The notes under the pieces were generated by a model. The model was not told the DNA's origin. It made no database searches and saw nothing but the letters and a program-made list of their open reading frames with translations. The position numbers were made by a program, and so were the translations under genes. Positions 1 to 6,014 of a DNA stretch of 7,624 nucleotides are shown here, one piece after another (the first letter of the stretch is position 1; each line of letters opens with the position of its first letter). The DNA is taken from NCBI GenBank assembly GCA_011389605.1, contig JAABTZ010000146.1, positions 1 through 7,624 of the forward strand, read 5' to 3'. The stretch is from Desulfobacteraceae bacterium (GTDB lineage Bacteria > Desulfobacterota > Desulfobacteria > Desulfobacterales > Desulfosalsimonadaceae).

Positions 1-2
1 AC

Positions 3-101
3 CGGTTTAAACAGCTCGATCGTCCCGAAAGCATGGACTACTCGGTGTATGGGGAAGATTTTGGGGTATTGATATTATCCTTTAAAATTAATTGCTTTTA
101 A
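3..101 (+). CDS. Possible 3' end of an upstream gene (unidentified)
   Basis: The third forward frame is open from the window edge to a TAA at 99-101 and gives 32 codons. The first part (about FKQLDRPESMDYSVYGEDFG) has acidic/aromatic protein-like composition and uses codons like the neighbouring genes. The last codons become AT-rich. The other two forward frames stop earlier. I do not recognise the protein and the fragment is too short to assign a family. It lies 65 bases before the transglycosylase start on the same strand, so the two could be co-transcribed. It could also be chance open sequence. Confidence 0.3.
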   Translation, partial: RFKQLDRPESMDYSVYGEDFGVLILSFKINCF

Positions 102-112
102 AAATCTGAAAC

Positions 113-124
113 GCTCAGTTTAGG
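113..124 (+). repeat. CGCTCAGTTTA-like motif, copy 1
   Basis: GCTCAGTTTAGG lies 42 bases upstream of the transglycosylase ATG. Similar strings occur in the same orientation upstream of two other genes here, at 4145-4156 and 6101-6110. An A-rich stretch precedes each copy. CTGA-aacgc-TCAG at 106-118 makes a small inverted repeat around this copy. The function is unknown; it could be a promoter-proximal element or part of an interspersed repeat. Confidence 0.4.
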
Positions 125-126
125 TT

Positions 127-150
127 GGACTTTCTACGGTGCCATCAAAG
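127..150 (+). repeat. Interspersed GGACTTT-type element, diverged copy in the gene leader
   Basis: GGACTTTCTACGGTGCCATCA (127-147) matches the copy at 3955-3975 at 17 of 21 positions, by eye. The element ends at the Shine-Dalgarno region of the transglycosylase, so it forms part of that gene's 5' leader. The TTG at 125 that opens a longer reading frame would translate the repeat. This is one reason to place the gene start downstream at 167. Confidence 0.5.
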
Positions 151-166
151 GTGGGAACAGTCAAAA

Positions 167-991
167 ATGCAGATTTATCAGGCACAAGAATCTATTTTCG
201 GAACCGGGCGAAAATCCGGGGCAGCTAACAGCAAGGGCGGCAGCCCGGGGTTTGCACGGCAGCTTGAGGCTGTCATGGAAAAGCAGACCATGGGCCGGAG
301 CCTGGCCAGTGAAAATAAAATTCATCTTGGAACAATTACTGCCAGGCAGCCCACTGTTTCCCATCTTCTGGCAGTCAATGAGGATTTCAAGGATGACTGC
401 TGGAAGATAGTGCATTCCAGATTCAATTCTGATAAGCCTTATACCAGCATTTCTGAAGGCACGGAAATTTTTCTTGATCCGTCAACAAAGGAAATTTTCT
501 GGCAAAGTGATAATCAGGCTGGCCGTGCCCCGGAGGTTGCGTCTGGGACAAGCTTTATGCCTTATGAGACATCAATGTATTTTCCGAAACAGGATACGAC
601 TTCTGCCGGCAGCCGGCAGGAACTGATCCATGAAGCAATTGATGCTGCGGCAGCGCGGCACAATCTGCCAAAAAACCTAATTGCCGGGGTGATCCGCGCG
701 GAATCCAACTTCAATGTAAACGCAGTTTCAACAGCCGGTGCACAGGGTCTTATGCAGCTTATGCCCGAGACCGCTCGTGAACTGGGGGTTGAAAATCCTT
801 TTGACATCAGGGAGAATATCGAAGCCGGCACCCGTTATCTGAAGAAAATGCTGAATCTTTTCAATGGCAACCTTGAAAAGGCCCTTGCCGCATACAATGC
901 AGGACCAGGCACCGTCAAGCGCTTCAACGGTCAGGTACCCTATGATGAGACCCGCAGTTATGTGGCCCGGGTAATGTCTTATCTGAGCTGA
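167..991 (+). CDS. Lytic transglycosylase, SLT domain (family 1)
   Basis: A 274-residue protein predicted to cleave the MurNAc-GlcNAc bond of peptidoglycan, forming 1,6-anhydroMurNAc ends. The C-terminal half (about residues 150-274) is an SLT/Slt70-type catalytic domain. It has the catalytic glutamate E179 in RAESNFN, the G-LMQLMP motif at 194-200 and AYNAGPG at 242-248. The first 150 residues are low in complexity and match nothing I recognise. I see no Sec signal peptide or lipobox, which is odd for an enzyme acting in the periplasm; export by a flagellar-type or other route is an inference. The ATG at 167 was preferred over the in-frame TTG at 125. AAAGGTGGGA (147-156) sits 10 bases before the ATG, and the 14 extra codons would lie in repeat DNA. 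No clear intrinsic terminator follows the TGA. Confidence 0.9.
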   Translation: MQIYQAQESIFGTGRKSGAANSKGGSPGFARQLEAVMEKQTMGRSLASENKIHLGTITARQPTVSHLLAVNEDFKDDCWKIVHSRFNSDKPYTSISEGTEIFLDPSTKEIFWQSDNQAGRAPEVASGTSFMPYETSMYFPKQDTTSAGSRQELIHEAIDAAAARHNLPKNLIAGVIRAESNFNVNAVSTAGAQGLMQLMPETARELGVENPFDIRENIEAGTRYLKKMLNLFNGNLEKALAAYNAGPGTVKRFNGQVPYDETRSYVARVMSYLS

Positions 992-1265
992 ACGTGACCG
1001 GCTTTTATGATGCTTCTCTGGAAGTATCAGCAAGTCGGCAAACCGCCGCGGTGTAAGATCGGCTCCATGCAGGTCAATGCCGCCAACGGCAAACATGTGC
1101 ACCGCCATTTCTTCAAAAAGTCCCTATATGAACTCCTCACCAATAAATGCAGCTCCAAGATCAAGCCGGGTGAATTCCGGTTGACGCTTGGGCCTCAGGT
1201 TTTCATCTTTTAAACATCTGCATAAAGGGACGCCGCAGGTCTAAAATCTATTCAGCCACCCGGCA

Positions 1266-1332
1266 GGGCGGACACGCAGGTCCGCCCCTACGGATGACCA
1301 GTCGTATTGTAGGGGCGGACCTGGGTGCCCGC
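1266..1332. repeat. GC-rich inverted repeat (GTAGGGGCGGACCTG family)
   Basis: The left arm at 1266-1291 and the right arm at 1309-1332 are inverted copies. GTAGGGGCGGACCTG is identical for 15 bases, and 22 of 24 positions match overall. The central spacer is 17 bases. Inverted 'TAGGGGCGGACC...GTCCGCCC' repeats are, from general knowledge, widespread in intergenic DNA of diverse bacteria and may be non-autonomous mobile or palindromic elements. Transcribed, it would fold into a very stable hairpin in both directions. It has no U-tract, so it is not a typical intrinsic terminator. Confidence 0.75.
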
Positions 1333-1473
1333 ACCTGGTTACACGGAAACGTAGAATGATGGGTTTGAAGTCCACCCCCTACACACTTTTTCGGGATTCA
1401 TGCGTTGGTATTAGCTGAAGTTACATGGTATTTTGGTTTTCACACCGAATTGGCCGATTTCATCAGAAAATCT

Positions 1474-1501
1474 TTGAGTGGCTTGCTTGTTGTGCTATAT
1501 A
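1474..1501 (+). promoter_or_regulatory. Candidate sigma-70 promoter for the barrel gene
   Basis: TTGAGT (1474-1479) and TATATA (1496-1501) are separated by 16 bases. A TG one base upstream of the -10 (TGCTATATA) makes an extended -10. Transcription would start near 1508, leaving a leader of about 50 bases before the ATG at 1558. This is a consensus match by eye only. Confidence 0.45.
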
Positions 1502-1557
1502 AGACAGAGTTGATCCTAAACAGAGGGTTTCAAAACAATATAAGACAAGGGGGTAGC

Positions 1558-2199
1558 ATGAAAACTAAATTTTTACTGGCGGTCTTGTGCGGGGCAATTA
1601 TGTTTTTGATTTGTCCTGCTTCCATTGTTTCAGCTGAATCATATGTAAGTGGTCATCTCGGCTATGTTTATTCGGAGGATTCCAACACAAAATTTGATAA
1701 CGGTCTGCGGGCTGATGTTGAATTTGACGACGGGCTTTCGTTTACAGCCGCAATCGGGGGCCGGATTTATGAATATTTCCGGGTGGAACAGGAAATATCT
1801 TATCTGAAGCAGGACATTAAAAAAATAAAACCATCCGGATATTCAGATCTCAGGGTTAGAGGGGACGCATCCGTATGGGCTTTGCTGGCAAATGTATATT
1901 ATGATTTCAGAAATTCCAGCACCTTCACCCCTTATCTTACTGCCGGCCTGGGGGTGGCTGACGTGGAAGTCAGCAGCCTGAGATTGTCATCAACCGGCGA
2001 GAGTTTTCTTAAGGGCGATGACGATGTTGTTTTTGCCTACCAGCTTGGGGCTGGAATAGGATACCAGGTAAGCCCCGGCATTGCCCTGGACATGAAGTAC
2101 AGATATTTTGCAACTTCTGAGCCTGAATTCAAAACAGCCCGTTCCGAGTTTGCAAGCCATCAATTTTACGTGGGCGCCCGATTCTTTTTCAGGTATTAA
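1558..2199 (+). CDS. Small outer-membrane beta-barrel protein (opacity/OmpA-like barrel)
   Basis: A 213-residue precursor. Residues 1-26 form a Sec signal peptide: basic MKTK, a hydrophobic core, and cleavage likely after IVSA. The mature part, about 187 residues, alternates polar and hydrophobic residues as expected for about eight beta-strands. Examples are YVSGHLGYVYSED, FRVEQEISYLKQD, FTPYLTAGLGVADVEV and FAYQLGAGIGYQVSPGIALD. It ends in a strand with an aromatic C-terminus, ARFFFRY, consistent with a BAM-recognised signal. The length and pattern fit the OMP_b-brl/opacity-type families; the specific function (adhesion, structural, pore) cannot be told. The start is the ATG after AAGGGGG, 5 bases upstream, and it begins exactly at the signal peptide; the open frame extends upstream to 1405 without a signal or ribosome site. 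It has its own promoter (1474-1501) and terminator (2206-2237), so it is probably monocistronic. Its stop codon overlaps the convergent antiporter gene. Confidence 0.85.
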   Translation: MKTKFLLAVLCGAIMFLICPASIVSAESYVSGHLGYVYSEDSNTKFDNGLRADVEFDDGLSFTAAIGGRIYEYFRVEQEISYLKQDIKKIKPSGYSDLRVRGDASVWALLANVYYDFRNSSTFTPYLTAGLGVADVEVSSLRLSSTGESFLKGDDDVVFAYQLGAGIGYQVSPGIALDMKYRYFATSEPEFKTARSEFASHQFYVGARFFFRY

Positions 2200-3374
2200 T
2201 CCCCGGCAGGCTGCGGCGGGGCGGCCTGCTTTTTTTTGCGCCTTTTTTCATGCCATTTGGCAATGGCCGGTGCCCGGCCAAACAGATAAACGCCCACAAA
2301 GGCAGTGATAACAATGTAGATGCCGCTGAAAATTCTTAGCTGCGGCACGGCCATGCTGGCGATAATGGCTGAAAACTCCCCCCGCTGGATCATGGAAAAG
2401 CCGGCACGGCACGATACCTTTGGACTTAAGCCAAACATACGGCTTCCTGCATAGGCTGTCAGTATTTTGCCGACAATTGCCCAGACCAGCATTAATGCCA
2501 TCATTGTCACGAAAGGAATCCCTTCGCCAAAGTGTATGGTAGTGCCAAACCAGAAGAAAAAAAACGGCAGGGTAAGGTCTCGTATGGGCAGGATGAGGTG
2601 TTCCAGCTCCGCGCTGCGCCCGGTTTCAGACAGCATGACACCTGCAAGAAAAGCGCCCAGTATTTCCGAAAGTCCCAGTGAAATGGCAAGTCCGGCATAG
2701 GCAAGGGCGACACCCACTGCCATAAGCGGCATGAAGTCGTGCTGAATGTATTTTGAAACAAACTGGTTTAGGCGCTTAAATCCGTAATGGCCCATGACAA
2801 TGGCCCCGACCATTAAAATTATTATCTTTAACAGCAAGGTGCCCATAAATAAAGGGGATATGGTTGCCCCCGCGTTTAAACCGGCAATAAAGGAAACCAG
2901 CACCGGAGCCACCAGGTCTTCGAATATCAGCAAAGCGAGGATAAATTCAGCCTCGGGATTGGCAAGGCGCTTTTTTTCCTCAAGCATCTTGGCTGAAATC
3001 GAGGAACTCGTTGCATAAGCCACGGATCCCAGTATAAAGGCGGCAACAAATCCAAGATCGAATATCATGGCAATCACCATGGCCCCGCCTATGTTCAGCC
3101 CCACATCCAGCAGCCCTGCAGGCCATATTTTTTTTGAAATGCTCACCATCCTGGCCAGGGGAAATTCCAGGCCCAGTATGAAAAACAGCAGGACAATGCC
3201 GACTTCGGCCACTGTGTGAATAGCTTCAATTTTGTGGAAATAAGAAGATACTGCAGTGCCCAGGATAATATAGATCAGCACCGAGGGAAGGCGCAGTTTC
3301 TGGGAAGTGAAACTGACAATAAAAAAAGCGCACAAAATCAGCCCGGCAAACAGAAGGAAAGGAAAATTTTCCAC
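2196..3374 (-). CDS. khtU: CPA2-family cation/proton antiporter, KhtU/KefB-like
   Basis: A 392-residue inner-membrane antiporter with about 11-13 membrane segments, likely exchanging K+ (or another monovalent cation) for H+. CPA2 hallmarks are visible. There is a Kef-type VGIVLLFFILGLEF segment (58-71), a serine-rich ATSSSISAK unwound-helix region (121-129), the ion-site FED (151-153) and IQRGEF (329-334). The C-terminus is short, with no RCK/TrkA-N domain, so regulation must come from a separate subunit. The gene just upstream encodes one (KhtT-like), and its stop is only 8 bases from this start, which fits the KhtT-KhtU arrangement known in Bacillus. The start is GTG; AGGA overlapping the upstream TAG supplies the ribosome site, suggesting translational coupling. 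The last residues (KRRKKKQAAPPQPAGD) are a basic, Pro/Ala-rich tail encoded by the opposite gene's terminator DNA. The substrate ion is inferred from the partner, not shown. Confidence 0.85.
   Translation of the reverse strand: MENFPFLLFAGLILCAFFIVSFTSQKLRLPSVLIYIILGTAVSSYFHKIEAIHTVAEVGIVLLFFILGLEFPLARMVSISKKIWPAGLLDVGLNIGGAMVIAMIFDLGFVAAFILGSVAYATSSSISAKMLEEKKRLANPEAEFILALLIFEDLVAPVLVSFIAGLNAGATISPLFMGTLLLKIIILMVGAIVMGHYGFKRLNQFVSKYIQHDFMPLMAVGVALAYAGLAISLGLSEILGAFLAGVMLSETGRSAELEHLILPIRDLTLPFFFFWFGTTIHFGEGIPFVTMMALMLVWAIVGKILTAYAGSRMFGLSPKVSCRAGFSMIQRGEFSAIIASMAVPQLRIFSGIYIVITAFVGVYLFGRAPAIAKWHEKRRKKKQAAPPQPAGD
2206..2237 (+). terminator. Intrinsic terminator of the barrel gene, inside the antiporter coding sequence
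   Basis: GCAGGCTGC (2206-2214) pairs with GCGGCCTGC (2221-2229) in 9 base pairs, one of them G-U, around a 6-base loop. Eight T residues follow at 2230-2237. It begins 7 bases after the barrel gene's TAA. The T-tract makes it a terminator only for plus-strand transcription; on the minus strand the hairpin has no following U-run. It lies wholly within the last codons of the convergent antiporter gene. Confidence 0.8.
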
Positions 3375-3382
3375 GGGTTTTC

Positions 3383-3865
3383 CTATATTTTACACAAGTT
3401 TTCCAGATTCTTGGTCTGCTCCCGGTTGCCGATGACCATGAGCACGTCTCCGGGCATTATTGTCTCATTGACATCCGGGCTGCCTATCATTGAATCGCCC
3501 CTTTGGATACCGATAATTGTGGTTCCTGTTCTGCTGCGGATCTGGCTTTCAATGATTTTGGTGCCGGCAATGCAGCTGTCGGGTTCAACCTTGAGCCATT
3601 CCAGCCGGATATTTTTTAAAAACAGCTCAACCCTGTCATCGGTAACAGGCTGATAGTCCACTCCAAGCAAAATGGTTCCCAGTTGACGGGACTCTTCATC
3701 AGTAAGGGTAATGGTGAAATCCGGGTCATCTCTTTCATCCTTGCTGAAATGATATATTTCCCGGTTTCCGTTATGATGTAAAATTACGGTCACCTGCTCG
3801 CCATCAGCGGTTTCAAAGGAATAGCGTTTTCCTATTCCAGGCAGATCCGTGGTCTTGATCCGCAT
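3383..3865 (-). CDS. khtT: Cation:proton antiporter regulatory subunit, KhtT-like (RCK_C/TrkA-C domain)
   Basis: A 160-residue soluble protein expected to bind and gate the antiporter encoded 8 bases downstream. Residues 1-75 form the small N-terminal domain seen in KhtT-type proteins (KRYSFETADGEQVTVILHH...). Residues about 86-159 form an RCK_C domain: LEWLKVEPDSCIAGTKI, then TIIGIQRGDSMIGSPDVNETIMPGDVLMVIGN. The length is close to Bacillus subtilis KhtT. In that family the RCK_C dimer can bind c-di-AMP and relieve inhibition of KhtU. Whether this organism uses c-di-AMP or another ligand cannot be seen here. The ATG start is well supported: GAGGGGGGAT lies 7 bases upstream. It is the first gene of the two-gene minus-strand operon and faces away from the potassium channel gene. 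Other RCK_C-containing partners of antiporters would look similar, but gene order favours KhtT. Confidence 0.85.
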   Translation of the reverse strand: MRIKTTDLPGIGKRYSFETADGEQVTVILHHNGNREIYHFSKDERDDPDFTITLTDEESRQLGTILLGVDYQPVTDDRVELFLKNIRLEWLKVEPDSCIAGTKIIESQIRSRTGTTIIGIQRGDSMIGSPDVNETIMPGDVLMVIGNREQTKNLENLCKI

Positions 3866-3954
3866 AAATGTGATCCCCCCTCAAAGCTTATTTGTTATTT
3901 TGGCTGTATCAAAACGTTACAAAGCATTCCTGGCTGTTTGTGTGCTTTGATCCT

Positions 3955-3975
3955 GGACTTTTTACGAAGCCGTCA
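3955..3975 (+). repeat. Interspersed GGACTTTTTACGAAGCC element, copy 2
   Basis: GGACTTTTTACGAAGCC (3955-3971) is an exact inverted copy of 5918-5934, on the other side of the channel gene, and matches the leader copy at 127-147 with four differences. GTCAGTTTT follows directly. The same nine bases occur beside the inverted copy (as AAAACTGAC, 5936-5944) but on its other flank, so the element looks modular. Confidence 0.6.
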
Positions 3976-4144
3976 GTTTTGTCATATGCGGCTTTATAAA
4001 AGACTTCAATATATTTTATCACCGTTTCATGCCTGGCTTGAAGCAATTTTTTACTTCAAATCAATAAGAGTTGGACCGTGGTGGATAAATCTGCTATTTG
4101 AAAATGCCTGGAATGAGGTAATTTTTTTCTAAAAATTTAAAAAT

Positions 4145-4156
4145 CGCTCGGTTTGG
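4145..4156 (+). repeat. CGCTCGGTTTGG motif, copy 2, before the channel gene
   Basis: CGCTCGGTTTGG follows an A-rich run and lies 22 bases before the channel ATG. It differs from copy 1 (CGCTCAGTTTAGG) by A-to-G changes. At this distance it would be within or next to the transcribed leader. Confidence 0.4.
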
Positions 4157-4178
4157 GTTTTTTAAGAGGAACCGCATA

Positions 4179-5882
4179 ATGAAAACCATGGCCACACAGC
4201 TGACCCTGCTTCTGGGCAACCGACAGCAGAGAAGCAACATGAAACTGCTGCTTAAGTTCATTATGATACTGGCGGCTTTTTTTGTTATCTACAGCATACT
4301 TTTTCATGTGCTTATGCTGTATGAAGGCCGCAGGTATTCCTGGATTACAGGATTTTACTGGACTCTGACAACCATGTCCACCCTGGGGTTCGGTGATATA
4401 ACATTTAACAGCGATGCCGGCAAGCTTTTTTCCGTGGTGGTGCTGCTAAGTGGAATTGTGTTTCTTCTGGTCATGCTTCCGTTTACTTTCATCCAGTTTT
4501 TTTACGCACCATGGCTTGACGAGCAGAACAAGGCCCGGGCGCCCAGGGCGGTGCCCGAACATGTTTCTGGCCATGTTATTTTAACCCATTTTGACGATGT
4601 TGCCGTTAACCTGATTGAAAAACTTGTCCGTTACGGCACAAATTATGTCATTGTAACCCCTGAGCTGCAGCATGCCCTTGATTTGCATGATATCGGCTAT
4701 CATGTCGTTGTGGGCGAGCTTGACGACCCACGCACCTACAGCCGTTTGGGCATTGACAGGGCTGCGATGGTGGTGGTTTTAAACGATGACATATCCAGCA
4801 CAAACATTATCTACACCATAAGGGAAGTCAACGCACGGGTGGTTATAGTTTCAAATGCGGATGCAAAGGATTCCGTTGACATACTTCAGCTTGCCGGAAG
4901 CACGCATGTGTTCCGGTTCACCGAAATGCTGGGCAAATCCCTGTCCCGAAGGGTGCTGGGAGTGAGCATGAAGGCCAATGTCATAGGTCGGTTTGATCGC
5001 CTGCTGATTGCCGAAGCCCCGGTAATGCGGACCTGGCTGCAGGGAAAAACCCTTGGCGAAACAGGCCTTCGCCAGGCCACCGGTGTAAACGTTGTGGGCA
5101 TCTGGGAAAGAAACCAGTTTCTTATACCCACGGCAATGACCCGCCTGGAGGAATCAACCGTTCTGGTTCTGGCCGGCACAGAAACCCAACTGGAGAGGTT
5201 TGACAAGTCCATCGGATATGATGAGTCCGATCCTGCCACTCACGGGCCGGTAATGGTGCTTGGGGGAGGACGGGTGGGGCAGTCGGTTGCCCAGGCGCTG
5301 GAGGATCGTCAGATTGATTTCCGGGTGGTGGAAAAACGATCAACGATTACCTCCAGGGATTCCAGGTTCATTCACGGAAACGCAAGTGATTTAGATGTCC
5401 TCATACAGGCCGGTATCAACGAGACCCCGGCCATTATCATGACTACCCATGAAGACAACCTCAACATTTATCTTACAATATACTGCCGCCGTCTCAGGCC
5501 GGATGTTCAGATAATAAGCCGGGCAAGTCTTGACCGTAATGTCAACACCCTTCACCGGGCAGGTGCCAACCTGGTGATGTCCTTTAGTTCCCTGGTGACC
5601 GCAACCATAATGAATCTTCTGCATCCTCAGCAGATGCTTATGCTCTCTGAAGGGCTCAATGTGTTTCGGATCATGGTTCCGCAGAAACTTGGAGGCAAGT
5701 CTCTTATCAGGCTTCAGATTCGGGAGCAGACAGGATGCAGTGTGGTGGCGGTAAAAAAACAGAATGATTTTGTGATTAACCCGGAGCCCGATATTGTTAT
5801 AAACCAGGGAGATGAGCTTGTACTTATCGGATCGGCGGAATCTGAAAAACGATTTACCCAGAAGTATTCAGCAGTTGTGTGA
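4179..5882 (+). CDS. Two-TM potassium channel with tandem RCK domains (GsuK-like)
   Basis: A 567-residue inner-membrane K+ channel subunit, expected to form tetramers with a cytoplasmic ring of eight RCK domains. TM1 is about 22-48, the pore helix about 58-67 and TM2 about 83-108. The filter T68-LGFG-D73 is a variant of TVGYGD. RCK1 spans about 131-345; its first strand, HVILTHFDD, lacks the GxGxxG nucleotide loop. RCK2 spans about 355-567 and keeps it (VLGGGRVG, 360-367), with E385 at the end of the second strand, as expected for NAD(H)-type binding. The C-lobe of RCK2 (about 491-567) is a clear TrkA-C fold ending in INQGDELVLIGS. The layout and length resemble GsuK of Geobacter sulfurreducens, a multi-ligand-gated channel (NAD+, ADP, Ca2+); ligands here are inferred. 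The ATG start has AAGAGGA 8 bases upstream. It is transcribed away from the KhtT/KhtU-like operon, which suggests joint control of cell K+. Confidence 0.92.
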   Translation: MKTMATQLTLLLGNRQQRSNMKLLLKFIMILAAFFVIYSILFHVLMLYEGRRYSWITGFYWTLTTMSTLGFGDITFNSDAGKLFSVVVLLSGIVFLLVMLPFTFIQFFYAPWLDEQNKARAPRAVPEHVSGHVILTHFDDVAVNLIEKLVRYGTNYVIVTPELQHALDLHDIGYHVVVGELDDPRTYSRLGIDRAAMVVVLNDDISSTNIIYTIREVNARVVIVSNADAKDSVDILQLAGSTHVFRFTEMLGKSLSRRVLGVSMKANVIGRFDRLLIAEAPVMRTWLQGKTLGETGLRQATGVNVVGIWERNQFLIPTAMTRLEESTVLVLAGTETQLERFDKSIGYDESDPATHGPVMVLGGGRVGQSVAQALEDRQIDFRVVEKRSTITSRDSRFIHGNASDLDVLIQAGINETPAIIMTTHEDNLNIYLTIYCRRLRPDVQIISRASLDRNVNTLHRAGANLVMSFSSLVTATIMNLLHPQQMLMLSEGLNVFRIMVPQKLGGKSLIRLQIREQTGCSVVAVKKQNDFVINPEPDIVINQGDELVLIGSAESEKRFTQKYSAVV

Positions 5883-5917
5883 ACGAATCTAAACTGTACG
5901 AGAACATCAGGCTTGAA

Positions 5918-5934
5918 GGCTTCGTAAAAAGTCC
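5918..5934 (-). repeat. Interspersed GGACTTTTTACGAAGCC element, inverted copy 3
   Basis: GGCTTCGTAAAAAGTCC is the exact reverse complement of 3955-3971. It lies 36 bases after the channel stop codon. CATCAGGCTTGAA precedes it, and a related CATCAGG recurs at 6042-6048 beside the fourth GACTTTTTAC copy. Confidence 0.6.
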
Positions 5935-5982
5935 TAAAACTGACATAACCGACAAACAATCAAAAAATAACCTCCCGATTTT

Positions 5983-6010
5983 ACTTAACACTTAATCACT
6001 TAAAACTTAA
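5983..6010 (+). repeat. Short ACTTAA direct-repeat array
   Basis: Four copies of ACTTAA start at 5983, 5990, 5998 and 6005, with spacings of 7, 8 and 7 bases. A partial ACT follows at 6012. The array lies directly before the 6015-6040 hairpin, in the gap between the channel gene and the FecR-domain gene. The role is unknown; it may be simple-sequence drift or a site for a protein that binds direct repeats. Confidence 0.5.
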
Positions 6011-6014
6011 CACT

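Larger units (their letters stand above)
992..1557. other. Intergenic region, 566 bases, with inverted repeat and promoter
   Basis: I found no convincing gene here. It contains a GC-rich inverted repeat (1266-1332) and a promoter for the barrel gene (1474-1501). The stretch about 1005-1210 is open on the plus strand for 68 codons (1007-1213). On the minus strand it is protein-like but interrupted by a TAG at 1126-1124. Neither reading has a good ribosome binding site or a recognised family. This may be a decayed gene remnant or chance. Confidence 0.5.
3866..4178. other. Divergent intergenic region between the antiporter operon and the K+ channel
   Basis: These 313 bases must hold the promoters of both the khtT-khtU operon and the channel gene. 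It contains one copy of the GGACTTTTTACGAAGCC element (3955-3971), a 6-bp hairpin TTGAAG/CTTCAA (4038-4059) and the CGCTCGGTTTGG motif (4145-4156). A weak channel promoter candidate is TTGGAC (4071-4076) with TATTTG (4095-4100) and an extended TG. A 64-codon open frame at 3938-4132 crosses the repeat, lacks a ribosome site and is not believed. I see no riboswitch of a type I can recognise. Confidence 0.55.

Noticed and set aside
125..166. TTG start giving a 288-residue transglycosylase
   Set aside because: The extra 14 codons are translated repeat DNA, no ribosome site precedes the TTG, and the ATG at 167 has AAAGGTGGGA at suitable distance.
728..1108. 126-codon minus-strand frame over the transglycosylase
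   Set aside because: Most of it is antisense to a gene with clear catalytic motifs. Only the portion beyond 991 was kept as a weak remnant hypothesis.
1405..1557. Upstream extension of the barrel protein by 51 codons
   Set aside because: It would bury the signal peptide inside the protein and span the likely promoter. The ATG at 1558 has a strong ribosome site.
3938..4132. 64-codon open frame in the divergent region
   Set aside because: It crosses an interspersed repeat, has no ribosome site, and its product resembles no family I know.
3866..4178. c-di-AMP (ydaO-type) riboswitch controlling the potassium genes
   Set aside because: I could not find the conserved stems or motifs of that class on either strand. 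A covariance-model scan would be decisive.
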